A DNA stretch of 64,000 bases from Miscanthus floridulus (Eukaryota; Streptophyta; Magnoliopsida; Poales; Poaceae): contig NC_089595.1 of the NCBI RefSeq assembly GCF_019320115.1, positions 111,120,461-111,184,460 of the forward strand, read 5' to 3'. Below the pieces are notes generated by a model. It saw only the letters and a list, made by a program, of their open reading frames with translations. It had not been told where the DNA came from and made no database searches. Positions within the stretch are counted from its first letter, which is position 1; each line of letters begins with the position of its first letter. The position numbers were made by a program, and so were the translations under genes. This document shows positions 21,219-33,119 of the stretch, piece by piece.

Positions 21219-22148
21219 ATGGAGGCTCCGCTCCTCCTCCCCATCTCCGCCGCCTCATCCTGCGTCGACATCACCACCGCCGACGCCGCGCCATCGGGCC
21301 GTGACGGCCGTCCGGCGCCCTCCTCCTCCCCTTCCACGCAGAGCATCGTCCTCCGCCTGGCGGCCGTGATCACCGTCGCGTGCGCGTCCCTGTTCGCGCA
21401 GCACGAGGCCGGCAAGGGCTTCGCCGTCGCCGTCGCGAACGACGCGCCGCGGGGCAGCGCCGTGGGGCGGCGGTTCGACCTGCTCTTCGTGTCCAACGGC
21501 CGCGCCGAGCGCGCCCTGCTGCACGCCAGCCGCGGCGTGGAGCGCGCGCTGTTCCCGGACCCGTCGTTCCCGCGCAGGCAGGTCCGCCGCGTCACCGTCC
21601 GGATGGCCGGGAGCAACCTCACCGCGGGCGCCACGGTGCACGCCGCGGCTCCAGGGGAGTACGTCGTCACCCTGAGCCCCAGTCTCGTCGCGTCGACCTC
21701 CGCCGGCTCCGCCGCCGACGCCGCGCTGCGCCGCGCCGTCGCGCGCATGTGGCTCTGGGACGGCCGTGGCGCCGCCCCCGCGCGCGTCACCGAGTCCATG
21801 GTCGAGTACCTCGCCTCCGTCGCGGTGGCCTGCGACGGCGCCGAGGCAGAGGCGGCGGCGACACCTCTGTCGGACGAGGACGGGTGCAGCATGTCGGCGC
21901 GGCTCCTGAGGCACCTGGAGGCGCGGCGCGAGGGCTTCGTGGCGCGGCTGAACCGCGCGATGAAGGACCGGTGGAGCGACGCCGCCGTGGACGCGGCGCT
22001 CGGCGCGCCGGCACGGCTCGCCTGCGCAGGGGCGACGACGACGACGCCATTGACCGGTCAGGACGACCCCACCGCCGCCGCCTCCGCGGCGCTGGTTGGC
22101 TCCGGCTCCACGTCGGACGCCGCCCGTGGGTCCAGCGTGGCAATGTGA
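21219..22148 (+). CDS. Plant basic secretory protein (BSP) family member, peptidase-like, predicted inactive
   Basis: Single-exon frame of 309 residues from the ATG in CACCAATGG, a favourable plant context; the frame is open 36 codons further upstream but that extension looks non-coding. Residues about 40-62 form a hydrophobic membrane segment or signal anchor (S-I-V-L-R-L-A-A-V-I-T-V-A-C-A-S-L-F-A). After it come the BSP-domain start (F-A-V-A-V-A-N-D-A...G-R-R-F), a central R-K/R-Q-V-R-R-V-T-V strand, and a C-terminal G-F-V-A-R-L-N-R-A-M-K that matches the family's G-F-V-A-x-L-N signature. Family members carry H-E-M-T-H-V-W-Q-W; here the aligned residues are R-A-V-A-R-M-W-L-W, so both zinc-binding histidines and the catalytic glutamate are gone while both tryptophans remain. 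Some BSP proteins are pathogen-induced (PR-17 group). Strong third-position GC fits a grass gene. Role as a non-catalytic paralog is inferred. Confidence 0.8.
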   Translation: MEAPLLLPISAASSCVDITTADAAPSGRDGRPAPSSSPSTQSIVLRLAAVITVACASLFAQHEAGKGFAVAVANDAPRGSAVGRRFDLLFVSNGRAERALLHASRGVERALFPDPSFPRRQVRRVTVRMAGSNLTAGATVHAAAPGEYVVTLSPSLVASTSAGSAADAALRRAVARMWLWDGRGAAPARVTESMVEYLASVAVACDGAEAEAAATPLSDEDGCSMSARLLRHLEARREGFVARLNRAMKDRWSDAAVDAALGAPARLACAGATTTTPLTGQDDPTAAASAALVGSGSTSDAARGSSVAM

Positions 22149-25100
22149 GGCTGGGAGGCAAGGGCAGTTCTGGTATTGTACACGCCCACGCACGCCACGC
22201 GCCCGGTGTATGGATGTGTATATTAAAGTAAAGGGAGCGCCGGCTAATCTCGCCAGGTGGGCCATGGCCGCGGCCCTAATGGTGGCTGGAGGTGAGTGAG
22301 TGGTCGCTGTCATGCACGGTACCTCGTAGTTTCATTTCATATGCGCTATTGTAGAGATGCTTGAGCTCCAGAGTTGCTTGTAAATGGTGGTAGTAGTACT
22401 ACAAAAAAATATGGTTACATGTCATACCAAACGTGATGTGAGAAGTGGATTTTTGTTGGTGACGTGGATGAACATGTGAACATGGTAGTTGATAATGATA
22501 CGAAGAAGGTTCTAGGCTCCTGAGTCCTGATCTGTGGCTGAGCAAAACGCAGGGGCCGGCCCCAGGTGCTGGCGATGCGTTCTATCGATCGCTGCCAGTG
22601 ATGCTCTCGCGTATATAATATACGAATGTGATCCGTCCATGGCTAGTGGTTCCAGCATGTAGGATTGCAGTTGAGCAGTGATTGATCCCAGAAACTGATC
22701 AGGTCGATCCGTGTGAGGGTAGGTTGGAGTCGCCTCAGCTGTGAATTTGTGATCCACAGAAACACCGACCAAACCAAGCCATCCAGATTGGCCAAAAAAG
22801 ACAAACTTTGAGTTTCATGTTCAGCCTAAAAATTTAAACTTGTTTCAAAAGGTGGGAAATTGAAGTTCAGCGCTCCCCCTCGAGCGACAAGATTTTGCAC
22901 AAACTTGGGTTGCCTTGCCATGCCATGGAGAGAGCATGCAGGCAGGTCGCAGTCTGCGCTTGGCTGGTTGCTACCCACCCAGTCATGCATGTCTTCAGTT
23001 CCCAAGTTTGTTTAGAGCAACTTGCAGCATTTCTTGCGCCGGCTGCACACCGCGCTTTAACGATTAGTTGTGGGCACCCGAGTCAGCCGCCATGTGGAAT
23101 TCTGGATCAGAAAGGAACGGCGATAATAATACTACATACACAAAGAGTACGTGCATTATTGCTGAATCCAACCACTGCTTACGACAAAGATAAACCACAC
23201 TGTATTATTGAACAGAGCAAGAGAAAAGATTGTTGGTTCAGGTTCAGGGAACTTTTTGGGATATAGGTGAGTGATGGTCCCAAAAGGGAAGGAGGCCCTG
23301 CTCACCTCGCTGGAAAAAGTTCAGAGCTCTGAACGTGACTGCCGATCCATTCTGCTCCGTTTCTTCAGAAACGAGTGCTGAACTTATCGCAGCTTCTGAC
23401 ATCAAATGTGCGCCTTTTTTTCTTTCCAAGAACGCCGATGTGCGTCGTAGCCTGAAGAACGTGCAGCTAGCTTTGCAGCCTTCCGACGTTGAACTCTCTG
23501 AAAACCACGGCCAAGTGGACATGTCACTTTGTCTTCTCTCCGTGTGTTTGACTTCGACAGCATTAGCTTGCTGTTTGTATGAACTTCATATGAGCTGTTC
23601 GTGGTTCCTTCATCCTCCATCTTCGTCAGTTTCTTATACGGCAACCAACTTCGTGCTTCTCCATTCTCCATTGCTCTTCAGTTTCTCTGTTCTTATTATA
23701 CAGAGCAACTTGCGTGTCTTGTATTGTACATAGAGCAAACGGAATACAGACATGCGGTCAATGGCTCCATACATGTCACGCGAAAGGAATCTGAATGAGA
23801 ATAAACAACAGCAATAATGCAAGCACGCCGGAGGACATGATTGGAGCAAAATACATTTAAACAAGAGCCAATTTTCATATTGAAAATTGAAACAAAAGGA
23901 AGAGGTGTGCAAGATAGATAGATGTTGTGAACCAATAGGGATGGGATGGTTTTGAATTTCGATAATGTGCACCACTTGAGCTGAGTTAGTCCATCCCGTC
24001 AGACTCAGGTTTGGGATAATGTGAACCAAGTTTCGCCGCTATCTGTTGTAGATCTTAGAATTTTGCAGACCTGGACGCGAAGTCTCTGAAAACTGCTTGT
24101 AAGAGGCTGTGAGCCTTGGGGAAAAAAACTGCCGTGCACTTTTTCCTCCCCGGTTATCAGTGTTGCCCACGCTGGTACGCAAGAGTTCTTGGCTATGGAT
24201 GATTCAGCAAACAGTGATGAGCTACTCATCAGTGCAGCATATGTAGGAGGAGTAGTAGCCGGGGTCCCAACTCCCAATTGTCAAGCATGCTGTCAATCAG
24301 ATTCAGATCAGCAGCTCAACAAGTGGACTGATGACCACCCTCGCTCCAATTGCTGTCTGCCAACTCTGCAATCTTGTCCTGAATGAAACCAGCCACCTGC
24401 TGCTAACACCAACCGAACCGCCGCTTGTGTGGTTGCAAGATGGTTGGCCATGAGTGTTCAAGAGGCAACAGTATAAGCCAAATCATGAAGCACTAATGTA
24501 AAAAAAAAAATCTTACTGAAATAGGGTAATAAGTACTACTATCCTATTAGCAGGCAGCAAACACCTGAAGCAATGCAAAGCTCAACATCTCTTCCTCGCT
24601 GCAAGCACATGGCTTGTCAGCATGCATTCCTACAAGCACCCACCACAGTGCATGTCCTAACTGCATTCTCGGTGCCACGTAGATTATGTCCTTATTTTTG
24701 GATGTCATAGTTTGTAATAAAAACTATTGAATGAGAAGCCAAAGCTTCAGAAAGAAAAACGGATTCCAGGGTGGACTTTCCAATCTTCCAAACACTGTTC
24801 GCGAAAAAAATCTTCCAAACACAACAGCAGCTGCAATATTACACTAGTTTTTAAATGAACATAAAAAAATACTAGTGTGGTTTTTAAAACTACCAGATTT
24901 GACACCAAGTAGACATTGTAACCCAAATTTATTTACAAGACTGTAGTCGTTTTTTTTTCCCTAAACTAAGAGACTTATATCTAGGCAGGATTAAGACTTC
25001 ATGGGCTTATCTGCCATTCCTTTTCGTTTCTCACGAAAACTGAATGGCCTTCTGTTTTCTCCTGTAGCAAGAGCCAACAGTATAAGCCAAATCATTATTG

Positions 25101-25203
25101 GCTGGGATGGAGCCGAGTAAAGGATGAATTATTGGCTCGTGCAGTTGCTCGCTGAGCCTGACGCCGACAGATGCAGGATTGAAAGGTTCTGAACTGACCG
25201 GAG
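22149..25203. other. Downstream intergenic region, no gene recognised
   Basis: Begins with the 3' flank of the BSP-family gene (ATATTAAAG near 22219 could serve polyadenylation). Short frames on both strands (for example 23335-23733 plus, 24005-24277 minus) show no recognisable domain. A phrase GCAACAGTATAAGCCAAATCAT near 24466 recurs near 25076, and GATGGTTGGCCATGAGTGTT near 24440 recurs near 25292, so parts are duplicated locally. Confidence 0.5.
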
Positions 25204-25352
25204 GTAGGGCCGATACGAACACTGGCCATTCATCCTACTCCTTCGCAAGTTCTGGGTCAAAAAGGCGTTGCCCATGAGTGTTCAAGAGGCAAGATGGTTG
25301 GCCATGAGTGTTAAGGTAGGGCCGATATGAACACTGGCCATTCATCCTACTC
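25204..25352 (+). repeat. Direct repeat beside the LINE 5' region
   Basis: GTAGGGCCGATACGAACACTGGCCATTCATCCTACTC (about 36 bases) at 25204-25242 recurs with one change at 25316-25352, 112 bases apart, followed by a further ATTCATCCTACTC copy. Local slippage or an insertion footprint. Confidence 0.7.
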
Positions 25353-28272
25353 ATTCATCCTACTCCCACTCGCAAGGCGTGCGGAGGCCCCCAGCCACAG
25401 ATCCAGATCGCCCCCCGCCGTTGGCCACCCCATGCGTCGTCTCCCCGCCGCCCGCCCCACAAATCGGCCACCGTGGAACTCCGTGCGCCCGCTGCTGCGC
25501 CTGCGGGCTCCCCTTCCCGCGCTCGTCCTCCCCATCCCACTCGCAAGGCGTGCGGTGGCCCCCTGTCACAGATCGAGATTGTCCCTCGCCGCTCCACACC
25601 CCATGCGTCGCCCTCCCGCCGCCCAACCCACAAATCGGCCACCACGGCCACCATGGAACTCCGCGCCACCGCTGTTGCGCCCGCCAACGCTCACGGCGCG
25701 ACCCCTGTTCCTGAGCTCCGCCTCGACGCAACCAAGGCTACTCCCGCAGCTGCCGCCAGAGGGTTTGACAAGGCACGAAGCACGTCGGGCAAGCGCGTCA
25801 AGTTCACCTACCCCCGGTGAGAGGCTACTACTCCAACGCCGCTACACCAGCCAAATCCTGCCTCAGATCCGCTGCAGTGTGGAGTACCGCTGGCGCCCAA
25901 TCCGCCGGGCATTCAACTCCCCATCTTCAGTCCGCAGCACCCGGCTTTGATGGAGATTTTCCTTCCCGAGGGGGATGGCTCAGGGCTGCCACAGGGCCGG
26001 GCCAGCTGGCCAATGAGGCGCATTCACGCACACGCCGCGTGTCAGAGGATGAAGAAGGTTGGTCAATGGTGCGCCCGAGACGCTGATGGTGTCTCCCGGA
26101 GTTCAAAACCACGGTGCATTCAACTCCCTCAACCACCCAGGTCAAATCGGCGCACCACCATCACAGCGATGATCTGCAGCGGCGTATGCGAGGTAAATGC
26201 TTCCGTTGTCTCTCCTCTGGCCACGCTGCAGCGGACTGCAGGGACCCGGTGCGGTGTTTCACTTGTGGCCGCTGGGGGCATAAAAGCTTTCTATGTAGAA
26301 GCAGACCTTCATCCTCCAGAAAGCAAGCTCCCACGACCAACACTGCTCCTCCAACACTCGATGACACCAACTTCCCACCGCTGGGTGCGACAGTGATGGC
26401 CAGGCCCGGGGACCCCGCTGTCCGTCCTCTGGACACCTATGCCCGTGGCCTTCTCCGTCGACAACATGGACCAAGAGCTCGACCGTCTCTCCATGCACGG
26501 CATGGTGGCCTGGCTAGGGGGGAACCGGCCGGTGGTGGAGCCGGAGGTCATCAAGAGGGCCATCTGCCACCAGTTCCCGGTTCGCCCGGAGGATGTCACA
26601 GTCGTCAGGCACGCACCTAAAGACTTCTTCGTCGACTTCAAGCACCGGCACCACCGCGATGAGGCTGTGGTGCAGGGGGCCTTCCCCTATCGCAACCTCG
26701 ACATCCACACAAGGCCATGGCAGTTGGTCACGCACAACAACATCTGTGAGCTCAAGTACCGTGTTCGCCTGTGCCTGGAGGGCATCCCCCTTCACGCCTG
26801 GAATGAGAGCATCGCCAAGAGGGCTATCGCCAGGGCCTGCGACATCGACTACGTCGAGAAGGCGTCGCTGGACCGCGCCGACACCAGGGCACTCTGTGTC
26901 TAGGCCTGGACACACAATCCGTCCAACATTCCGAAGCTAACCTGGCTCACATTGTCCTACAGGAAGGCAGAGTTCCATAGCTCGCAGCCCACGCGCGGCC
27001 GCCGGGGGCTCACCTTCAGGGTACTGGTGCACCTTGATCTGGTGGAGGACCCTCCGGGCAGAGATGGATGGGCTGCAGCCCCACGCGTATACACGTGGGA
27101 CTACGGGGTCGTTGATGGAGAAAGGACGCCGCGCGACCGACACGACCCTCCGCCTACGGACATCCACGACAGCCGTCGCGACGACGACGACGACCGTCGT
27201 GGACGCCGGGAGCGCCAGGGCGACAACTGGTACTCGTGTCTCACCCGCATCCTTTCGCAGGAGCCCAAGGACCGTGAGCGGGAGCGGTCGGAAGCGAGGA
27301 ACGGCGGTCATCGGCACCGGAGCCTTGAACACGGGGGGCGTCGTCGCCCTCTACACGACGTCGTTGCTTGCCATTCTGCCCCAAGCGACGCGGCTGGCCA
27401 TGGCGCCCGCCTTTCTGCCCCATGCGACGCTGCTGGACATGGTACAACCATGAGGGATCGGCAGCTGCTCGACAAGCCCGCTGAACCCGGCCGCCCGGGG
27501 GATGTACATCGAATAACCAGGGGACGTAGCAGGGAACGAACGCCGCACCGGAGGCCGTGCAGGCACGCGCGCTCGGAGCCAAGGACCACAACGACGCGCC
27601 CCAAGTCCCCATCACCGCGCCTACGATGCAAGTCACCTGACTTCAACGGTACCAACGGAAACAACCATCACCCATCACCAAGCCCCCAAGGTCGTGCTAA
27701 TCAGAGTCCATTCAATGATCGGCCTTTCACCCCTCCGCTCCCTGCTTCCCCAGCCTAGAAGCCGAACGCCACACCTGAGGATGCAGCGCGGTGCAAAACC
27801 GCACCACCGAGCGTCTCATCTTCAGAGCCGCTGAACACTACTGTGCTTCTTTCTTGCCTGAATGAACTGTAGGTTCCCCCCATCAACGACCGCGACAACG
27901 CGACACAGCAGCGATCACACAACATCGCTGTTGAACGTCGCTTCCGCATGGGTCGAGTCTACTCCAGGTGGCTTGGTGCCCCCACCCACAGTGGATGTAG
28001 GCGCAACTAGCGGGAGGCACCTAGGTGGTGCGGTTTCGCCCCGAGCTCGTCTACTCCAGACGCGGCGCCCACGGAACGCCCACCAACTGCTCGAGCCATC
28101 GACGAGGGGCAGATCAACTCCAGCAGCATCAACCGGGCCAGACCAGCGTCTGTCACACCAGCACTCTAGAGGTACACGACGTCGATGGCCAGAGCACAAT
28201 GCCCGCTGCAGCGGGGGTGTCGCAGTTCCTAGAGGGAACTCACAACCTTTGCCTCAACCAATCTTGCAGGGC
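25353..28272 (+). pseudogene. LINE ORF1 remnant (zinc-knuckle protein), LINE A
   Basis: Frames on + encode an L1-type ORF1. A segment ending E-D-E-E-G-W-S-M-V-R-P-R-R (to 26086) precedes two CCHC zinc knuckles at about 26188-26310 (C-F-R-C-L-S-S-G-H-A-A-A-D-C and C-F-T-C-G-R-W-G-H-K-S-F-L-C), then an RNA-binding-like domain (26439-27030), then a basic, low-complexity tail (to 27758). A frame change is needed near 26440 and an in-frame TAG interrupts at 26901-26903, so it is dead. The domain order matches ORF1 of the LINE at 38520-45941, so the two are related. ORF1 proteins coat LINE RNA. It is cut at 28272 by the Copia LTR. Confidence 0.78.
25368..25690 (+). repeat. 171-bp tandem duplication in the LINE A 5' region
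   Basis: The unit beginning ACTCGCAAGGCGTGCGG starts at 25368 and again at 25539, a spacing of 171 bases. Internal landmarks (CACCCCATGCGTCG, CACAAATCGGCCACC) repeat at the same offset. It lies upstream of or at the start of ORF1, where some mammalian L1s carry promoter monomers. Confidence 0.8.
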
Positions 28273-30659
28273 TGAAAGGTCCTTGTGTGGTTTTGGTAAT
28301 TGAATGACAACCTAGGTGGACTAATTGTGTTTATGTGAGATACACAGGTGATTAGTCTATAGGTACATGTGTGTGGGCAACATATGCCATGAAGGTGAAA
28401 ATGGCTTAGAGATGTTGTAAAGCTCACACATGTGATGATGAAGGAGTTTATTGCACATGAGACATGACATTGAGTCATGTGATCAAGGTGGAGAAGATCA
28501 AGACATGACTTGGCTTGATGGACCGGTTGCAAGCGTGAAGGGCAAGTCAGAGGCTTTGGAGTGATGGACCGCGTGGCGGTGAAGCTTGAGCAAGACTTGG
28601 CGCCGATGGACGAAGGCAACGGTGGAAAGCAAGTGAAGTCAAGATTGATGAACCAATATGATCACGTGATGATATGAAGTGGATCATATCATTATTGATC
28701 ATGTTGGTGCATGTGTTGCATCGACATTGGAGGAGATGGAATGGAATGTGTAAGGCAAAGGTATAACCTAGGGCATTTTATTTCACCGGTCATAGGTGTG
28801 TAGAGAAGTTGATGACCGGGTTTAGGATAGATGGCCGTACTATCAAGAAGGGCAAACTTGTTTGCATATCAGTCATCTAGTGCCACTCGAGTGATCTAAC
28901 TTTGTATCGTCGCTAGGATTGAGTGGCATGACAAGCTGAGTGGCTAATCCTTTGGGAAATGATTGTGAAAATGCTAACACACATACGCATGGTGGTGTAC
29001 ACTTGGTGGTGTTGGCACATTTGCAAAACGAGAAGAAGTTGGAGTTGATGTGGATTAACTCGGCGATGAAATGGAGGCGAGAAGGGTTAGGAACTCCACT
29101 GACGGAGTGTCCGCCCATAGAGTGCGGACAGTCCAACGGTGCCATCGGCGCCCTATATAGAAAAGACAGGGTCTCACAGAGTGGACCGGACGCTGGTCAC
29201 GGGGTGACCGGACGCTAGGGTCCTGCGTCCGGTCAATGGTGACAGACAGCGTGTAGGTGTCAGTCATCGACCGGGTGATGGCGCTGGAAGTGACCGGACG
29301 CTGGCTGTGTGCGTCCGGTCAGGATGACGTGTGATGACACAGGCAGAGTAGAGAAGCTGGAAGTGACTGGACGCTGGTGCTGCGTCCGATCGTGACTGAC
29401 CAGACGCGTCCGGTCATATCTGGTACCTTACTAGAAACAACTGGACGCTGGAGTTGCTGAGTCCAGTCAATTCAAGCTGCTGCGTCCGGTCGACAGATGA
29501 CCATTGAGATCGGGTGAACTGTATGTGAAGAAGGGGACATGTGGCATGCATCGCACGATTGGACGCTGAGGTCCAGCGTCCGGTCGATCGGACTAGAGCG
29601 TCCGGTCGTCCCGACTTTTGCCTAGTGAAGGGGTAACGGCTCTATTTGTTCGTGGGGTTATAAATAGAAGTCATGGTCGGCCTTGGGCCGATAGCTAAGC
29701 ACACTAGAGCCTTGGTGGCTTGTGTAGTAGTGCTTGGAAGCCCTCCATCTCACATATACTTGATAGTGATCATCCGATTGTGTGAGAGAGCGATTCTAGT
29801 GCGATTGCATCGTGAGGTTGCATCGAGTGGCACTAGGTGATCGAGTTGCAAACCGGTGGTGCTCGTTACTCTTGGAGGTTGCCACCTCCTAGATGGCTTG
29901 GTGGCGGTCTCCGTCGAAGCCCGCAAGAAGCGTGTGTGGTGCTCTGGAGAAGAGCTTTGTGAGGGGAATTGTGCTCGCCCCGCGGGAGCCACGAAGAGCA
30001 ACTCTAGTTGAGCGTGTCATTGAGCTACCCTCACTTTTGGGGTAGGTTCTTGCGGTGCCCGACGTGCGGGCTTGGCGGGTGATGCCAATTAACCGCCGAA
30101 CCATCAAGTGAGCGGTCGACACAACAGGGACGTAGCGTGTTGGCAAGCATGTGAACCTCGGGAGAAAAATCATCATGTAAACCTTGCTCTTCCTGTTGGT
30201 TTGCATCCTTGTTACACAAGCTTGTAATTACTTTCATATACATTGTGCTTGTGTAGTTGCTCTTATAATTAGTTAGCTCGTGTAGCTTACTAGTTACCTT
30301 CTTGCTTGTGTAGCATAGGAGTAGCTTCCTTGCGTGGCTAATTAGGTTTGTGTAACCTTGTTAGTCACTTTGCTTAGTTTGTGTAGCTAAGTATTTGTGC
30401 TCTCTAATTTGGCATTGGTTGCCTTGTTATTGAGCATTGCTAGTGAGCTTAGTTGGCTTTGTGCTTATGCTTACTAGCATGTGTAGGAGCTCCCTTGTAG
30501 CTTAAAGTACTAGTGGCATAGGTTTGTATGAACATAAATAGAGGGGTGTAGTCTTGGCTAGACCGATAGTTCTAATTCCACACTTGTTTCAGTTAGCCAA
30601 TGCGATTAATTTTAGAAAGGACTATTCACCCCCCTCTAGTCCGCCATCTCGACCTTGCA
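28273..30659 (+). repeat. 5' LTR of a SIRE/Maximus-like Copia element (family A)
   Basis: 2,387 bases from TGAAAGGTCC to GACCTTGCA, followed directly by a primer-binding site resembling initiator-Met tRNA (TGGTATCGGAGC, 30662-30673). TATAAATAG at 29659-29667 separates U3 from R-U5. The 550 bases before the TATA box are packed with GACCGGACGC and GCGTCCGGTC words in opposing orientations. Related LTR copies lie at 48235-48771, 56485-56827 and 56828-61091. Confidence 0.85.
29170..29610. repeat. GACCGGACGC/GCGTCCGGTC inverted-word array in the family A U3
   Basis: About 14 half-sites (for example near 29187, 29206, 29226, 29292, 29312, 29368, 29399, 29404, 29444, 29482, 29558, 29575, 29596), many arranged as word, short spacer, inverted word. 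The array ends about 50 bases before the TATA box at 29659. Spacers show little conservation. Confidence 0.75.
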
Positions 30660-30661
30660 AG

Positions 30662-30673
30662 TGGTATCGGAGC
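30662..30673 (+). other. Primer-binding site of the Copia element
   Basis: TGGTATCGGAGC, three bases beyond the LTR, differs by one base from the usual TGGTATCAGAGC complement of initiator-Met tRNA. Confidence 0.8.
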
Positions 30674-30710
30674 TAGGTCTTTCATTTATGGTCTTCACCG
30701 ACCCGAGAGG

Positions 30711-31118
30711 ATGGCATCTAATGGGCTAGATGTTTGTGAGGCACATATTTTTGATGGCACAAACTTTGCACTTTGGAAAAATCACATGCTTGATCATTTT
30801 CGTGCAAAGGGACCTAAATTTTGGTGGGTTGTCACAAGTGGTCTCACCCATATCTTGGACCATAGAAATCTCACCAAAGCTCAAAGAGTTCTCTATGAAT
30901 TTGATGCACATACTTGTTGTTTTCTAATGGATGCTTTAAGCTTTGATTTGATGAAACAAGTAAACATCAAGGGAACCGCTCGTGAGATATGGGAGTCCAT
31001 CAAGGAAACCTTCGGTGATTCCTCCACATGGGATGATAGCAAATTCAAGAAGGAGGATGAGCCCAAGAAGGAGGCACATAAGTGTGTTGAGCATAACCAC
31101 AATTTGGTGATTGCTTGA
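30711..31118 (+). pseudogene. Copia gag fragment
   Basis: The frame opens at M-A-S-N-G-L-D-V and runs 135 codons with the Copia gag N-terminal pattern: F-D-G-T-N-F-A-L-W-K near residue 15 and A-R-E-I-W-E-S-I-K-E-T-F near residue 90. It ends about where the K-rich middle of gag should begin. The next bases (31119 on) are LINE reverse transcriptase, so the rest of gag, all of pol and the 3' LTR are missing. A join by deletion is the simplest explanation. Confidence 0.8.
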
Positions 31119-31718
31119 GACTCTACAGGCTTTGGGCTTCGGACAGCGATGGCGTGAGTGGATCTCCATCCTCCTACGTACATCCACCTCGACACCCAAG
31201 CTGAACGGGTGACAGGGGGCCACTTTTAGCCATGCCAGAGGCGTCCGCCAGGGGGATCTGCTTTCACCCATGCTATTCATCCTAGCTATGGACCCGCTGC
31301 AACGTTTGCTTGACTTAGCAACCCAGCAGGGGATGCTCACCCCCTTACCAATCATGGCGGCAAAATGGAGAACCTCGATGCATGCAGATGATGCGGCCAT
31401 TTTCGTCAGCCCCATGAAAGACGATGTTGAAGTCGTCAAAATCATCCTGTAGGCTTTTGGCGCATTCTCGGGACTCCATATTAATCTACAAAAGAGCTCA
31501 GTTCATCCAATCGGTTGTGCAAACGTCGACCTAGACCAAGTCCTGTCACCTTTCACCGGTACTAGAGGAGGCTTCCCATGCAAATACTTGGGGTCTGCAA
31601 CTCCACATTAGATCGCTGCAAAGGATCCATGTGCAACCTCTCATAGACCGTATTGGGCACAGGCTACCCAAATGGAAAGGGAGATGGCTAAATAGAGTGG
31701 GATGCCTCACTCTGGTAA
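31119..31718 (+). pseudogene. LINE reverse-transcriptase fragment, left part
   Basis: Plus-strand frames carry RT motifs: R-Q-G-D-L-L-S-P-M-L-F-I-L-A-M-D (about 31245-31295) and H-A-D-D-A-A-I-F-V, the equivalent of the catalytic Y/F-A-D-D box with His in first place (31381-31407). An in-frame stop follows at 31450-31452 and a frame change occurs near 31600. The reading resumes at 34836 after a nested LTR element. Confidence 0.8.
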
Positions 31719-32116
31719 TGTGGGGGTATGGCCCCCAAGACATGGGCTGCGCCCCCAGGGGTGGCCCAGCCCACAAGGTTAAGGCATGCACGGCGCTGCT
31801 CGGCGTGCACCGCAAGACATTGTATAGTACCAAATAGGCTACTTTACTTGTAACCCTACCTCCTCCAGAGTATATAAGGAGAGGTAGGGGTCCCCTAGCA
31901 GATAGGCTACATCAAGCTACTTGATCGTCTAGATCAATACAATACACCAAAGACACAGGACATAGGGTATTACGTCGATCAGATGGCCTGAACCTGTCTA
32001 AATCGCTGTTTCTGCGCCTTGTGTCACCATCCAGTTCCTGATTACGCGCACCCCCACCGACAAATCTACCATCGTGGGATACCCCTCAATGGACTGCCGA
32101 GCATATTCTGTCGATA
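31719..32116 (+). repeat. 5' LTR of the non-autonomous element
   Basis: Begins TGTGGGGGTATGGCCCCC, itself a small palindrome, and ends GTCGATA where the partner has TTGACA, so the CA end has mutated. A TATATAAGGAGAGG box lies at about 31871. A polyadenylation-like AATACAATACA follows near 31938. Confidence 0.85.
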
Positions 32117-33119
32117 GTTGGCGCGCCAGGTAGGGATGTGCGCTTGATCCATGGCGAGCCAGATGGACCTCAAATCCACAATGCGTTCTCGTTGTCAATC
32201 TCGTGAAGATCCATGCCGATCCACGACGACGATTCATCGCTGCTACACCAGCCCCTACGACAGCAGATCCAATCTCGGAACCACCTCCGAGGTTGTCTTC
32301 ACCAACAACTCACCGCCCGCCAGGTGTTCGCCGTCAACGCCAACCAGATAGCACCATACGCCGCCGACCAGATGCTCCGTCCAAAGCTAAGTCACGCTTT
32401 AATATTTTCCTAAATATTCTCCAATCTCCGTATATCGCCATGATGTTTCTCTGAACTGTTTTCTCTATGTTTGCTCTCCAAACGATTTTCCAAACCCCTG
32501 AACAGTCCTGTTGATGCTCGGACGCCTCCAGAGACGGCCCTGTCTCCGGCTCCTCCCTACACGTGCTACGGGCTCCGCGCTCTGCATTATGGGTGGTCGG
32601 CAGCGGCTCCTTGGTCACGCCTGTTCCTCCTACACGTGCACGGGCTCCGCGCTCGACGTTATGGACTATGGGCTAGCTAGGGCTGGAGACTCAGCTACAC
32701 AGTAACTGTTCGGGCGGTTTATATGAAACATAAATATATTTTCATGCCAACTGATCGCCGAACTGCATACGCCGTTTCATCACCATGGTTGATTTTTCTT
32801 CGGAGTTTATTTATTTGTGCATCATGTACTACCCGTTCTACATGTTTGTATTGCAGGATCATCGTCCAGGTGATCGGACCACCTGGTGCTCGGACTTCTC
32901 CACCGATCAACTGGTCGGACCGCTTGGTTCATGGACTCTATCGCCGACCAGTTGATCGGACTGTTCGCCGGTCGTTTCTACTCAATGTTCACTTCGCCGC
33001 CGACTAGTTGACCAGACTGTTCACCGCTCATGCTTCATCGCCAGCTACGCCGGTTACTCCTCAGCGCTCGGATTCTTCATGCTCGAGGACTAAGTGGGCA
33101 CACTTCACCACACGGACGT

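Noticed and set aside
21092..22313. Long minus-strand and alternative + frames over the BSP-family gene
   Set aside because: They are GC-rich shadows; only the + frame from 21219 shows family motifs.
23244..24386. Several 60-130 residue ORFs downstream of the BSP-family gene
   Set aside because: No recognisable domain, overlapping on both strands, no splice or codon pattern that I could support.
30662..30673. Possible tRNA gene sequence
   Set aside because: Only the 12-base primer-binding site next to an LTR; no cloverleaf.
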